Assembly: GCA_902761905.1 (NCBI GenBank)
Contig: CACWMK010000031.1
Coordinates: forward strand, 1-59,582
DNA length: 59,582 nucleotides
Origin: an uncultured Prevotellaceae bacterium
Lineage (GTDB): Bacteria > Bacteroidota > Bacteroidia > Bacteroidales > Bacteroidaceae
Reading direction: 5' to 3'
Shown: positions 6,615 to 14,544 of the stretch, piece by piece
Layout of the letters: each line of letters opens with the position of its first letter
How positions within the stretch are numbered: the first letter of the stretch is position 1
The notes under the pieces: model-generated
Seen by the model: only the letters and a program-made list of their open reading frames with translations
What the model was told of the DNA's origin: nothing
Database searches by the model: none
Program-made: the position numbers and the translations under genes

Positions 6615-7679
6615 ATGGAATTGGAATTATCACCATTGAATTTACCTAGTGACAACGAACGTCCCTTTGTGATAGCTGGCCCTTGCAGTGCTGAGACAGA
6701 GGAACAAGTGATGACTACCGCTAAGCAACTGGCTATGAAGGGTTGCCACAACTTCCGTGCTGGAGTGTGGAAGCCGCGCACCAAGCCAGGTGGTTTTGAG
6801 GGTCACGGCGAGCCCGCTCTGGTATGGTTGGAGCAGGTGAAGAAGGAGACCAAGATGCTGGTGTCGACCGAGGTGGCCACGCCTGAGCACGTGGAGCTCT
6901 GCCTGAAGCACGGCGTGGACATACTGTGGATCGGTGCACGCACATCGGCCAACCCATTTGCTATGCAGGCCATCGCCGACTCGCTGAAGGGTGTCGACAT
7001 ACCCGTATTTGTGAAGAACCCCGTGAACCCCGACCTGGAGTTGTGGATCGGTGCGCTGGAGCGTATCAACCAGGCTGGAGTGAAGCGTCTGGGTGCTATC
7101 CACCGCGGTTTCTCTAGCTACGAGCAGAAGATTTATCGCAACGCTCCAATGTGGCAGATTCCTATCGAGTTGCGTCGCCGCATACCTGAGTTGCCTATCA
7201 TCAGCGACCCAAGTCACATCGGCGGTCGTCGCGAACTGGTGGCTCCGCTGTGTCAGCAGGCTATGGACCTGGGCTTCGACGGACTTATCGTGGAGAGCCA
7301 CTGCGATCCCGACAAGGCATGGAGCGACGCCAAGCAGCAGGTAACTCCCGACGTGCTCGACTACATACTGAGTCTGCTGGTGATCCGCGACGAGAACACC
7401 ACAACCGAGGGTATCACACAGTTGCGTAAGCAGATAGACGAGCTCGACAATCAGCTGATGGAGCTGTTGGCTAAGCGTATGCGCGTGTGCCGCGAGATTG
7501 GTCAGTATAAGAAGGAGCACAACATGACTGTGCTGCAGGCCAACCGCTACAACGAGATTCTGAACAAGCGTGGTGCTCAGGGTTCGCTCTGTGGCATGGA
7601 CCCAGAGTTCGTAGCGCACGTGTTCGAGAACATTCACGAAGAGAGTGTTAGACAGCAGATTGAGATTATTAACAAGTAG
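6615..7679 (+). CDS. bifunctional DAHP synthase / chorismate mutase
   Basis: The 354-aa protein joins a class I DAHP synthase (residues 1 to about 265: FVIAGPCSAE, GVWKPRTKPGGFEG, ISDPSHIGG) to a type II chorismate mutase (about 270-350: IDELDNQLMELLAKRM, Q..R...I). It condenses PEP with erythrose-4-phosphate at the entry of the shikimate pathway and also makes prephenate for PheA and TyrA. Such fusions are common in Bacteroidota. The ATG at 6615 is the likely start. An in-frame ATG at 6564 would add 17 residues with three Tyr (MYLCSYYQK) and no family match. Confidence 0.92.
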   Translation: MELELSPLNLPSDNERPFVIAGPCSAETEEQVMTTAKQLAMKGCHNFRAGVWKPRTKPGGFEGHGEPALVWLEQVKKETKMLVSTEVATPEHVELCLKHGVDILWIGARTSANPFAMQAIADSLKGVDIPVFVKNPVNPDLELWIGALERINQAGVKRLGAIHRGFSSYEQKIYRNAPMWQIPIELRRRIPELPIISDPSHIGGRRELVAPLCQQAMDLGFDGLIVESHCDPDKAWSDAKQQVTPDVLDYILSLLVIRDENTTTEGITQLRKQIDELDNQLMELLAKRMRVCREIGQYKKEHNMTVLQANRYNEILNKRGAQGSLCGMDPEFVAHVFENIHEESVRQQIEIINK

Positions 7680-7681
7680 GA

Positions 7682-7712
7682 GAGAGATCTCTCGACTGCG
7701 CTCGATATGACA
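7682..7712 (+). repeat. half copy of the REP-like element (copy 4)
   Basis: AGAGATCTCTCGACTGCGCTC followed by GATATGACA is only the centre and right arm of the element. It fills the 41-bp spacer between DAHP synthase and tyrA. Confidence 0.65.
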
Positions 7713-7720
7713 AAAGGAAT

Positions 7721-8515
7721 ATGAAGATATTAGTAATGGGAGCGGGAAAGATGGGATCATTCTTCATCGACCTGCTGAGTTTTGACAATGAGGTGGCGGT
7801 GTTTGAAAAAGACGCCAAACGCATGAGGTTTACATACAACTGTCAGCGCTTTACCACCTACGAGGAGATAAAGGAGTTTAAGCCCGAACTGCTGATTAAC
7901 GCAGTGACGCTGAAATATACCATACCCGTGTTTAAAGAGGTGATACCATACCTGCCCAAGGAGTGTATCATCAGCGATATAGCATCGGTAAAGACCGACC
8001 TGAAGGATTTCTACGAGCAGACCGGCATGCGCTATGTGTCGACTCACCCGATGTTTGGTCCTACATTTGCCAACCTGCAACAGCTTTCGGAGGAGAACGC
8101 CATCATCATTAGCGAGGGCGACACACTGGGCCGCTGCTTCTTTAAGGATCTGTACAGCAAACTGGGACTGAACATCTACGAGTACACATTCGAGGAGCAC
8201 GATAAGACGGTGGCTTACTCGCTTTCGATACCTTTCGTGTCGACATTTGTGTTTGCTGCTGTGATGAAGCATCAGGATGCGCCTGGTACCACGTTTAAGC
8301 GCCACATGCGTATAGCAAAGGGTGTGCTGAACGAGGATGACTACCTGCTGCAGGAGATACTGTTCAACCCCTACACGCACGACCAGGTGACGCAGATACG
8401 CACTGAGCTGAAGGAGCTGCTTGAGATAATCGACAACAAGGATGCCGCCGGCATGAAGGGATATCTCACCAAAATCCGCAACAACGTAAAGCGCGATATA
8501 GAGATTAAGAGGTAA
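7721..8515 (+). CDS. tyrA: prephenate dehydrogenase
   Basis: It oxidises and decarboxylates prephenate to 4-hydroxyphenylpyruvate for tyrosine, using NAD(P). The 264-aa protein has a Rossmann fold at the N-terminus (MKILVMGAGKMGSF, GxGxxG at 7-12) and THPMFGPT near residue 108, with the conserved His of the family. It has no ACT or chorismate mutase domain; the mutase is supplied by the upstream fusion protein. It closes the aromatic operon. Both branches after prephenate are therefore controlled by the one leader, which fits its mixed Phe and Tyr codons. Confidence 0.9.
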   Translation: MKILVMGAGKMGSFFIDLLSFDNEVAVFEKDAKRMRFTYNCQRFTTYEEIKEFKPELLINAVTLKYTIPVFKEVIPYLPKECIISDIASVKTDLKDFYEQTGMRYVSTHPMFGPTFANLQQLSEENAIIISEGDTLGRCFFKDLYSKLGLNIYEYTFEEHDKTVAYSLSIPFVSTFVFAAVMKHQDAPGTTFKRHMRIAKGVLNEDDYLLQEILFNPYTHDQVTQIRTELKELLEIIDNKDAAGMKGYLTKIRNNVKRDIEIKR

Positions 8516-8520
8516 TATAA

Positions 8521-8780
8521 GGCCTACGGATCTTAATATTTTGGCCTACGGATCTTAATATTTTGGCCTACGGATTGTACGGATTAATCGGATTTTTTTC
8601 ACACTATGTCATCTCGACTAAGCGCAGCGCATGGAGAGATCTCTCGACTACGCTCGAGATGACAAGGGGCGGAGGAACGCTCGACATGACAAGGGGCAGA
8701 GGAACGCTCGAGATGACATATTGTGAAAAAATCTGTATAATCCGTATAATCCGTAGGGAAAAAACAAAAATAATCCGTAG
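8521..8780 (+). repeat. composite nested palindrome with direct repeats (copy 5)
   Basis: It begins with a 22-bp direct repeat (GGCCTACGGATCTTAATATT plus TT) at 8521-8542 and 8543-8564. A pair of about 46-bp inverted arms, 8567-8612 and 8712-8757, reads CCTACGGATT..TTTTTTCACA..ATGTCAT on both strands. Inside lies the REP-like element (8607-8718) with its right arm repeated twice in 27-bp steps. A further ATCCGTAGG follows near 8772-8780. It fills the convergent space between tyrA and the hexosaminidase and may act as a two-way terminator. Confidence 0.8.
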
Positions 8781-8789
8781 GCAAAAAAC

Positions 8790-10397
8790 TTAGAACTGCC
8801 AGCGGCTGGGTAACTGGCGATCGGGCCAGAGATGCTTGGCGTACTGGTAGTGATAGAGTTCGAAGAGACGAGTGAACCTCGTCAGGCGATCAACAAAATC
8901 AGAATAATCTTTCTTTTCGGGCATTGTCCAAAGCACTTCGGCTAGAGCCGACATGCGGGGCAATGCCTGATATTCTACCATACCCTCGGTAAAGATATAC
9001 TCGGTCCAGATGTTGGCCTGTCCGCCAAGGATATGACGGCGGGCGTCGGCAGGAATGCTGTCGGGAGCGGGATCGAGCGAGTAGACCTTCTCTACTGGAA
9101 TAAAACCGCTGCAACGGCTGGGCTCATGCTCGGGCTCCTCGCTCTGCTGGTAGTCGAAGTAGACGTGCGACGTAGGAGTCATCACCACATCGTGACCAGT
9201 GCGTGCGGCCTGAGCACCAGGAGCGGTGCCTCGCCACGACATAATCATAGCATCGGCAGGAGCGCCGTCGAGAATCTCGTCCCAACCCAGCACACGGCGA
9301 TGGTGGGCGGTGATGAAATTGAACACACGACGGGTGAAGTAGCCCTGATAGGTGGTGCCGGTGAGGTTGAGTGCATTACACTTGGGGCAGGCCTGCCACT
9401 TCTCGGTAGGAGCCTCGTCGCCACCGATATGGATGACCTCCGACGGGAAAATGTCCATAATCTCTGAGAGCACACCTTCAACAAAATCGTAAACCTTAGG
9501 ATTGCCCACGCAGAGCACATCTTTGTAAACGCCCCAATAGTGGCCCACCTGATAAGGACCGCCGGTACATCCCAGTTCGGGATAGCAAGCCAAGGCTGCC
9601 AGCATGTGACCGGGCATGTCGATCTCGGGAACAACGGTAATGTGGCGTTCGGCTGCGTATCGTACTATGTCGCGAGCCTGCTGCTGGGTGTAGAATCCGC
9701 CGTGAGGAATGCCATCATCCAGGTCGGAATTGGTGCCCAGTGTGGTGCCCGAACGCATGGCGCCGATGGTGGTGAGTTCGGGGAACCGCTTGATCTCGAT
9801 GCGCCAACCCTGGTCGTCGGTAAGATGCCAGTGGAAGGTGTTCATATTGTGCATGGCCAGCAGGTCGATGTACTTCTTTACGAAGTCGACCGAGAAGAAG
9901 TGGCGCGAACAGTCGAGATGCATGCCACGCCAAGAGAATCGGGGAGTGTCGGTGATAGTGGCGGCAGCAAACTCGGTGCCTGTAGCGGCAGCCTTACGCA
10001 GGGTCTGGATGCCATAGAACACACCGGCAGCAGAACCGCCCTCGATGCGGATGCCCTTAGCGCTGACGGTAAGGGTGTACTGCTCCTTTTTGGCATCTTG
10101 CTTGCCAAGAGCCAGTTCGATGTAGCGCTGTTTCTTTTCGCGCTTATCGGTGATCGACAGTTGCAGTCCGGCTACCTCGCGAAGGTATTGCTGCAGGAAC
10201 TCGGCCTCGCGCTGCAATCCCGGTGCAGCCAGTATCTGCACATCGCCGTCGAGCTGGAACTCAGCTCCCTTGGCCAAAACAACACTCTGCGGCATCGGCA
10301 CAACATTATAGTCGGCCGGCGCAGCACTCACGGGACCGCAAAGTGCCATAGCTACCAGCACCCCAGAAAGATAGTTTACGGTTTTCATAATGTTCAA
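8790..10397 (-). CDS. beta-N-acetylhexosaminidase, GH20, exported
   Basis: It removes terminal GlcNAc or GalNAc residues from glycans, in the periplasm or at the cell surface. The 535-aa protein has a signal peptide (about 25 residues, ending VSAAPA), a GH20 N-terminal alpha/beta domain (about 30-150) and the catalytic barrel. The barrel shows GMHLDCSRHFF, WHLTDDQGWRIEIK, PEIDMPGH and the Asp-Glu catalytic pair in HIGGDEAP. The length is usual for the compact members of the family. The PIG-L family gene lies upstream on the same strand, so an amino sugar role is plausible. No clear promoter is seen in the repeat-filled gap between them. Confidence 0.92.
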   Translation of the reverse strand: MNIMKTVNYLSGVLVAMALCGPVSAAPADYNVVPMPQSVVLAKGAEFQLDGDVQILAAPGLQREAEFLQQYLREVAGLQLSITDKREKKQRYIELALGKQDAKKEQYTLTVSAKGIRIEGGSAAGVFYGIQTLRKAAATGTEFAAATITDTPRFSWRGMHLDCSRHFFSVDFVKKYIDLLAMHNMNTFHWHLTDDQGWRIEIKRFPELTTIGAMRSGTTLGTNSDLDDGIPHGGFYTQQQARDIVRYAAERHITVVPEIDMPGHMLAALACYPELGCTGGPYQVGHYWGVYKDVLCVGNPKVYDFVEGVLSEIMDIFPSEVIHIGGDEAPTEKWQACPKCNALNLTGTTYQGYFTRRVFNFITAHHRRVLGWDEILDGAPADAMIMSWRGTAPGAQAARTGHDVVMTPTSHVYFDYQQSEEPEHEPSRCSGFIPVEKVYSLDPAPDSIPADARRHILGGQANIWTEYIFTEGMVEYQALPRMSALAEVLWTMPEKKDYSDFVDRLTRFTRLFELYHYQYAKHLWPDRQLPSRWQF

Positions 10398-10416
10398 TTA
10401 TTTAATTATACCCCTC

Positions 10417-10522
10417 TGTCATCTTGATCCCTTACCCTTTTGTCATGTCGATCCCTTACCCTTTTGTCATCTCGAGCGTAGTCGAGAGATCTCTCCATGC
10501 GCTACGCTTAGTCGAGATGACA
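10417..10522 (+). repeat. REP-like palindromic element (copy 6, reverse orientation)
   Basis: Two 25-bp units ending in CCCTTACCCTTT precede a full reverse-orientation copy: TGTCATCTCGAGCGTAGTCG, GAGATCTCTCCATGCGC, TACGCTTAGTCGAGATGACA. It lies between the hexosaminidase and PIG-L genes. Confidence 0.75.
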
Positions 10523-10558
10523 TTGGATGGGGCTGTGGATGACATTGGGAGAGGTGAT

Positions 10559-11698
10559 TTAAAACTTGTACTCCACAAAAGCTTCCATGGCCTCGTAGCA
10601 GGCTAGGCCCAGGTTGTCGTAGCGCTTTGCAGTTTCGCGGTTGCGGTCCTCGGCGCGCTGCCAGAACAGTCGCTCGTCGTTGCCCAGGAACGGGGCGCTC
10701 TCCATCTGACTCTGGTGGCGCAGGATAGCGTTTCGCTTCTCGCGCAACTCCTCAGGACTCATAGGCACACACATCTCGATGTCGGCCACATCCCATTCTG
10801 CCCAGGCACCACGATACATCCACACACGACAATCCTTGAGCCACTCGGCGCCGGCGGTCTTCTTGGTCTCGTCGATGGCAGCCAGCACAGCGTCGGTACA
10901 CTTGCGGTGAGTGCCGTGTGGGTCGGCCAGGTCGGCAGCCACATATATCTGGTGCGGCTGAATCTCGTTGATGAGCTGGATGATAGGTGTGACGTCGGCC
11001 TCGGTCATAGGCAGCTTCTCAATTTTACCACTCTCGTAGAATGGTAGGTCGAGGAAGTGGACGTGCTTGCTGTCGATACCGTTGTATTCGCAGGCCAGAC
11101 GGGCCTCGCCGCGACGGATCAAACCTTTGAGTCGCAGTATCTGCTGGTTGTCGAGGTCGCCCTCCTTCTTATTCTTGATGAATGCCTTGACAGCCTGGTA
11201 AGAGTGCTTGATGACCTCGTCGCTGCCATTGGCAAAGATGGTGTTGAATCCATTGATGAAATGCATAAATCGGCGAACCTCCTCGTCGCCCACGGCGATA
11301 TTACCCGATGTCTCGTAGGCAACATGCACATCGTGGTGCTGCTGCATGAGTCGGCGGATGGTGCCACCCATAGAGATGACGTCGTCGTCGGGGTGGGGCG
11401 AGAACACGATGACTCGCTTGGGATATGGGGTAGCGCGCTCGGGTCGGGTGCTATCGTCGACGTTGGGTTTGCCACCAGGCCATCCAGTGATGGTGTGCTG
11501 CAGCTCATTGAAAACCTCGATATTTACCAGTCCGGCCTGACCGTCGAACTGCTCAACCAGGTGGCCCAGTCCGTTGTCCACATAGTCCTTGGTAGAGAGT
11601 TTGAGCAATGGTTTCTGTACCTTGTTACATAGATCGATGACCTGTCGGCGAAGCTCGTGATCGGGCATCTTGATGTCGTTAGTAAGATTTAAATTCAT
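10559..11698 (-). CDS. PIG-L (LmbE) family deacetylase, like the C-terminal half of NagB/PIG-L fusions
   Basis: The 379-aa product has VFSPHPDDDVISMGG, the zinc-binding PHPDD signature of PIG-L/LmbE N-acetylglucosamine deacetylases. Before it comes FNELQHTITGWPGGKP, which I recognise from the linker of the roughly 660-aa Bacteroidales proteins annotated as glucosamine-6-phosphate deaminase. There an N-terminal NagB domain precedes this segment. Here the NagB domain is absent and the gene starts in its last helices (residues about 10-40). The ATG at 11698 is chosen because the 42 residues upstream are hydrophobic, non-homologous and lie in the divergent promoter region. It neighbours a GH20 enzyme, so an amino sugar role is likely. 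Confidence 0.82.
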   Translation of the reverse strand: MNLNLTNDIKMPDHELRRQVIDLCNKVQKPLLKLSTKDYVDNGLGHLVEQFDGQAGLVNIEVFNELQHTITGWPGGKPNVDDSTRPERATPYPKRVIVFSPHPDDDVISMGGTIRRLMQQHHDVHVAYETSGNIAVGDEEVRRFMHFINGFNTIFANGSDEVIKHSYQAVKAFIKNKKEGDLDNQQILRLKGLIRRGEARLACEYNGIDSKHVHFLDLPFYESGKIEKLPMTEADVTPIIQLINEIQPHQIYVAADLADPHGTHRKCTDAVLAAIDETKKTAGAEWLKDCRVWMYRGAWAEWDVADIEMCVPMSPEELREKRNAILRHQSQMESAPFLGNDERLFWQRAEDRNRETAKRYDNLGLACYEAMEAFVEYKF

Positions 11699-11768
11699 GA
11701 TGTTATAATGTAGTAAAGTATAAATTCTGAGTGCGAAGATACACAATATTTGCGAAATAAATAAGGAA

Positions 11769-11803
11769 TTTGAGAAGATTAACAATAAAAATGCGTAATT
11801 TTG
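11769..11803 (+). promoter_or_regulatory. queH promoter, probably giving a leaderless mRNA
   Basis: TAATTTTG at 11796-11803 is a full -7 match, with TTTG at 11769-11772 upstream (23-nt spacer, longer than the usual 20). The ATG at 11809 starts only 5 nt after the -7 box, so transcription would begin at or next to the start codon. Confidence 0.6.
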
Positions 11804-11808
11804 CACCC

Positions 11809-12405
11809 ATGAAACAACCTGCAATACAAAAACCAGAGGGATTGAGCGAGGTGCTGCTGCACGCTTGCTGTGCTCCGTGTTCGAGCGCCATCGTGGAGTG
11901 GATGCTGGCCAACGGGGTTAGACCTGTGATTTATTATTTTAATCCAAATATCTATCCGTCAGAGGAATACGAGATCAGAAAGAACGAGAGTAAACGCCAC
12001 GCTGAGAGCTTGGGACTGCGATGGATTGACGGCGACTACAACCACGAGGAGTGGCGCGAGTGTGTGTACGGTCTGGAGGGTGAGCCTGAGCGCGGCCGCC
12101 GCTGCGAACAGTGTTTCAAGCTTCGAATGATAGCTGCTGCCAGGAAAGCGCAGGAGCTGAACATCCCGTATTTCACCACCACGCTGGCATCATCGCGCTG
12201 GAAAAACCTGGACCAGATAAACCAAGCCGGTCTCATCGCCGAACAGGCGGTGGAAGGTGTAAAATTCTGGGCCCAGAACTGGCGTAAAGGCGGGCTGTAT
12301 GAGCGCCGCAATCAGCTGCTGAAAGAGTATCGATTCTACAATCAGCAATACTGCGGTTGCGAGTTCAGTATGCGAGATAAATCAACAGAATCGACAGAAA
12401 AATGA
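11809..12405 (+). CDS. queH: epoxyqueuosine reductase QueH
   Basis: It reduces epoxyqueuosine to queuosine in tRNA anticodons, replacing the cobalamin enzyme QueG. The 198-aa protein shows the QueH cysteines: HACCAPCSS (C20, C21, C24), RCEQCFKLR and QYCGCEFS, which bind an iron-sulfur cluster and metal. The start at 11809 is preferred over 11770 and 11791 because a -7 promoter box lies at 11796-11803, between them and this ATG. It is divergent from the PIG-L gene. It ends about 70 nt before ffh, which has its own promoter. Confidence 0.92.
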   Translation: MKQPAIQKPEGLSEVLLHACCAPCSSAIVEWMLANGVRPVIYYFNPNIYPSEEYEIRKNESKRHAESLGLRWIDGDYNHEEWRECVYGLEGEPERGRRCEQCFKLRMIAAARKAQELNIPYFTTTLASSRWKNLDQINQAGLIAEQAVEGVKFWAQNWRKGGLYERRNQLLKEYRFYNQQYCGCEFSMRDKSTESTEK

Positions 12406-12422
12406 AAATCGGGGGCTAAAAG

Positions 12423-12454
12423 TTTGCTAGTATCATTATTTTTATGTAACTTTG
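12423..12454 (+). promoter_or_regulatory. ffh promoter
   Basis: TTTG (12423-12426), 20 nt, TAACTTTG (12447-12454); ATG at 12477. Confidence 0.75.
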
Positions 12455-12476
12455 CGCCCTAAAATAAATAAGTATT

Positions 12477-13838
12477 ATGTTTGAGAATTTAAGTGATAGA
12501 CTAGAACGCTCGTTTAAGATACTGAAGGGTGAGGGAAAAATCACCGAGATAAACGTAGCTGAAACGCTGAAAGATGTACGTCGTGCCCTGTTGGACGCCG
12601 ACGTAAACTATAAGGTAGCAAAGAACTTTACCGACACCGTAAAGCAGAAAGCGCTGGGTATGAACGTGCTGACAGCCGTTAAGCCGAGTCAGCTGATGGT
12701 GAAGATAGTTCACGACGAACTGGCCGAGCTGATGGGCGGTAAGGCTGCCGAACTGAAGATTGAGGGTCGCGCCGGTGCTCCTGCCATCATCCTGATGTCG
12801 GGTCTGCAGGGTTCGGGTAAGACCACATTCAGCGGTAAGCTGGCCAAGATGCTTAAGGAGCGCCAGCACCGTAAGCCACTGCTGGTGGCCTGCGACGTGT
12901 ATCGTCCTGCCGCTATACAGCAGTTGCACGTAGTGGGCGAGAGCGTAGGAGTGCCCGTGTACTCTGAGCCCGACAACAAGAACGTAGTAGAGATAGCCAA
13001 CCACGCACTGCAGGAGGCCAAGGCTAAGGCCAACGACGTGGTGATCATAGATACCGCCGGTCGACTGGCAGTGGACGAGGAGATGATGAATGAGATCGAG
13101 ACTCTGAAGAATGCCATCCATCCTAACGAGACACTGTTTGTGGTCGACTCGATGACCGGTCAAGACGCTGTAAACACCGCTAAGGAGTTTAACGACCGAC
13201 TGGACTTTGACGGAGTGGTACTGACTAAGCTCGATGGTGACACCCGTGGTGGTGCTGCACTGAGTATCCGCACCGTGGTGACCAAGCCAATCAAATTTGT
13301 AGGTACGGGCGAGAAGATGGAGGCTATCGACGTGTTCTACCCAGAGCGTATGGCCGATCGAATCCTCGGTATGGGTGATATCGTATCGCTGGTGGAGCGC
13401 GCACAGCAGCAGTTTGACGAGGAAGAAGCCAGGAAGCTGGAGAAGAAGATACGCAAGAACAAGTTTGACTTCGACGACTTTATGGGGCAGATACAGCAGA
13501 TAAAGAAGATGGGTAACATCAAGGATCTGGCTGCAATGATACCAGGAGTGGGCAAGGCAATCAAGGATATCGACATAGATGACGACGCTTTCAAGGGTAT
13601 CGAGGCAATCATCAACTCGATGACACCTAAGGAGCGAGCCAATCCCGACATCATCAACCAGAGTCGCAGACTGCGTATCGCCAAGGGTTCGGGATCGAAA
13701 CTGGAGGATGTGAACCGCCTGATGAAACAGTTTGACCAGACCCGCAAGGTGATGAAGATGATGACAGGCATGAACTCGTCGAAGATGGCACAGATGGCCG
13801 CAGCAATGAAAATGCGAGGAGGCATGCCGAAGTTCTAG
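12477..13838 (+). CDS. ffh: signal recognition particle protein (SRP54)
   Basis: It binds 4.5S RNA and signal sequences of nascent proteins and delivers them to FtsY at the membrane. The 453-aa protein shows the N domain, then the GTPase G domain with GLQGSGKTT, IDTAGRLAVDEEMM and TKLDGDTRGG. The M domain (about 300-453) has the GSG signature KGSGSKLEDVN and a methionine-rich end (KMMTGMNSSKMAQMAAAMKM). Length and domain order are normal. It begins 23 nt after its promoter and is followed by a TerB-like gene and folD. Confidence 0.95.
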   Translation: MFENLSDRLERSFKILKGEGKITEINVAETLKDVRRALLDADVNYKVAKNFTDTVKQKALGMNVLTAVKPSQLMVKIVHDELAELMGGKAAELKIEGRAGAPAIILMSGLQGSGKTTFSGKLAKMLKERQHRKPLLVACDVYRPAAIQQLHVVGESVGVPVYSEPDNKNVVEIANHALQEAKAKANDVVIIDTAGRLAVDEEMMNEIETLKNAIHPNETLFVVDSMTGQDAVNTAKEFNDRLDFDGVVLTKLDGDTRGGAALSIRTVVTKPIKFVGTGEKMEAIDVFYPERMADRILGMGDIVSLVERAQQQFDEEEARKLEKKIRKNKFDFDDFMGQIQQIKKMGNIKDLAAMIPGVGKAIKDIDIDDDAFKGIEAIINSMTPKERANPDIINQSRRLRIAKGSGSKLEDVNRLMKQFDQTRKVMKMMTGMNSSKMAQMAAAMKMRGGMPKF

Positions 13839-13881
13839 AGACTGAAATAAAACAATAAAGATACCTAAATTTATTATTACT

Positions 13882-14514
13882 ATGGCATTTGGACAATGGA
13901 TCAGCAACCTGGTAGGAGTCTTCGAAGAAGGACCTATGAAGGATTTGACAGAAGAGGTGGCTAAGGCCTCGAAGTCGAAGAAATCAGCCGAAGAGGTGAT
14001 AATCACTGACGAGTTCCGTCAGACGTTTAGCATCGATTCGCCCGTTCGCGAGAATCTGAAAAACAGTTTTCTGTTCTCGATGTTGCTCATGGCTTCACAC
14101 ATCGTACTGGCCGACGGCAAGGTAGAGCCCGAGGAGTACCAGTTCCTGGGCCAGTTTCTGCGTATCAACTTCGGCAAGGAAGCTGAGTATGAGGGAATGG
14201 AAGTGGTGAAGAAAATCATTGCCAAACGTGCCGAGATGGAAGCCCGTAAACCTATGGCCTTCCTGCAGATGATAGGCGATTGTGGCAGTCAGATAGCACA
14301 GTCGCTTAGCGAAGATTTGCGATACCAGATGCTTAGTATGCTGGCGCTTATCGTGAAGAGCGACGCCAACGTGACAGATACCGAGGTAGAGGCACTCAAG
14401 GAGGTGGCCATCTACATCGGGCTGAAAGCTACGGATGTAGACACACTGATGCATCTGGACGAGCAGAAAACCCAAGATGCCATAGATGAATGGCAGTGGA
14501 TAAAGCAGAATTGA
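13882..14514 (+). CDS. TerB-like domain protein
   Basis: The 210-aa protein is mostly helical. After a charged N-terminus it has LLMASHIVLADGKVEPEEYQ near residues 70-90 and a second similar stretch, MLALIVKSDANVTDTEVEAL, near 150-170. Acidic helix-loop repeats of this kind (DGxxxxxE) are typical of the TerB tellurite-resistance fold, which binds metal. I infer the fold from this pattern and do not assign a reaction. It has no signal peptide, so it is cytoplasmic. It sits 43 nt after ffh on the same strand and 30 nt before folD, so probably in one transcript. Confidence 0.55.
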   Translation: MAFGQWISNLVGVFEEGPMKDLTEEVAKASKSKKSAEEVIITDEFRQTFSIDSPVRENLKNSFLFSMLLMASHIVLADGKVEPEEYQFLGQFLRINFGKEAEYEGMEVVKKIIAKRAEMEARKPMAFLQMIGDCGSQIAQSLSEDLRYQMLSMLALIVKSDANVTDTEVEALKEVAIYIGLKATDVDTLMHLDEQKTQDAIDEWQWIKQN

Positions 14515-14544
14515 AGAAATTCTATAATTGAAAAATTGAAATAG

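Noticed and set aside
6642-7760. Antisense frame opposite DAHP synthase (372 codons)
   Set aside because: Shadow frame; its start is translated repeat DNA.
9540-10427. Plus-strand frame opposite the GH20 gene (295 codons)
   Set aside because: Antisense to catalytic motifs of GH20 on the minus strand; no motifs of its own.
10559-11824. Longer PIG-L start at 11824 with a hydrophobic N-terminus
   Set aside because: The extension overlaps divergent queH and its promoter; family similarity begins after 11698.
12501-14006. Antisense frame opposite ffh (501 codons)
   Set aside because: The plus strand holds complete ffh; the antisense product has no recognisable domain.
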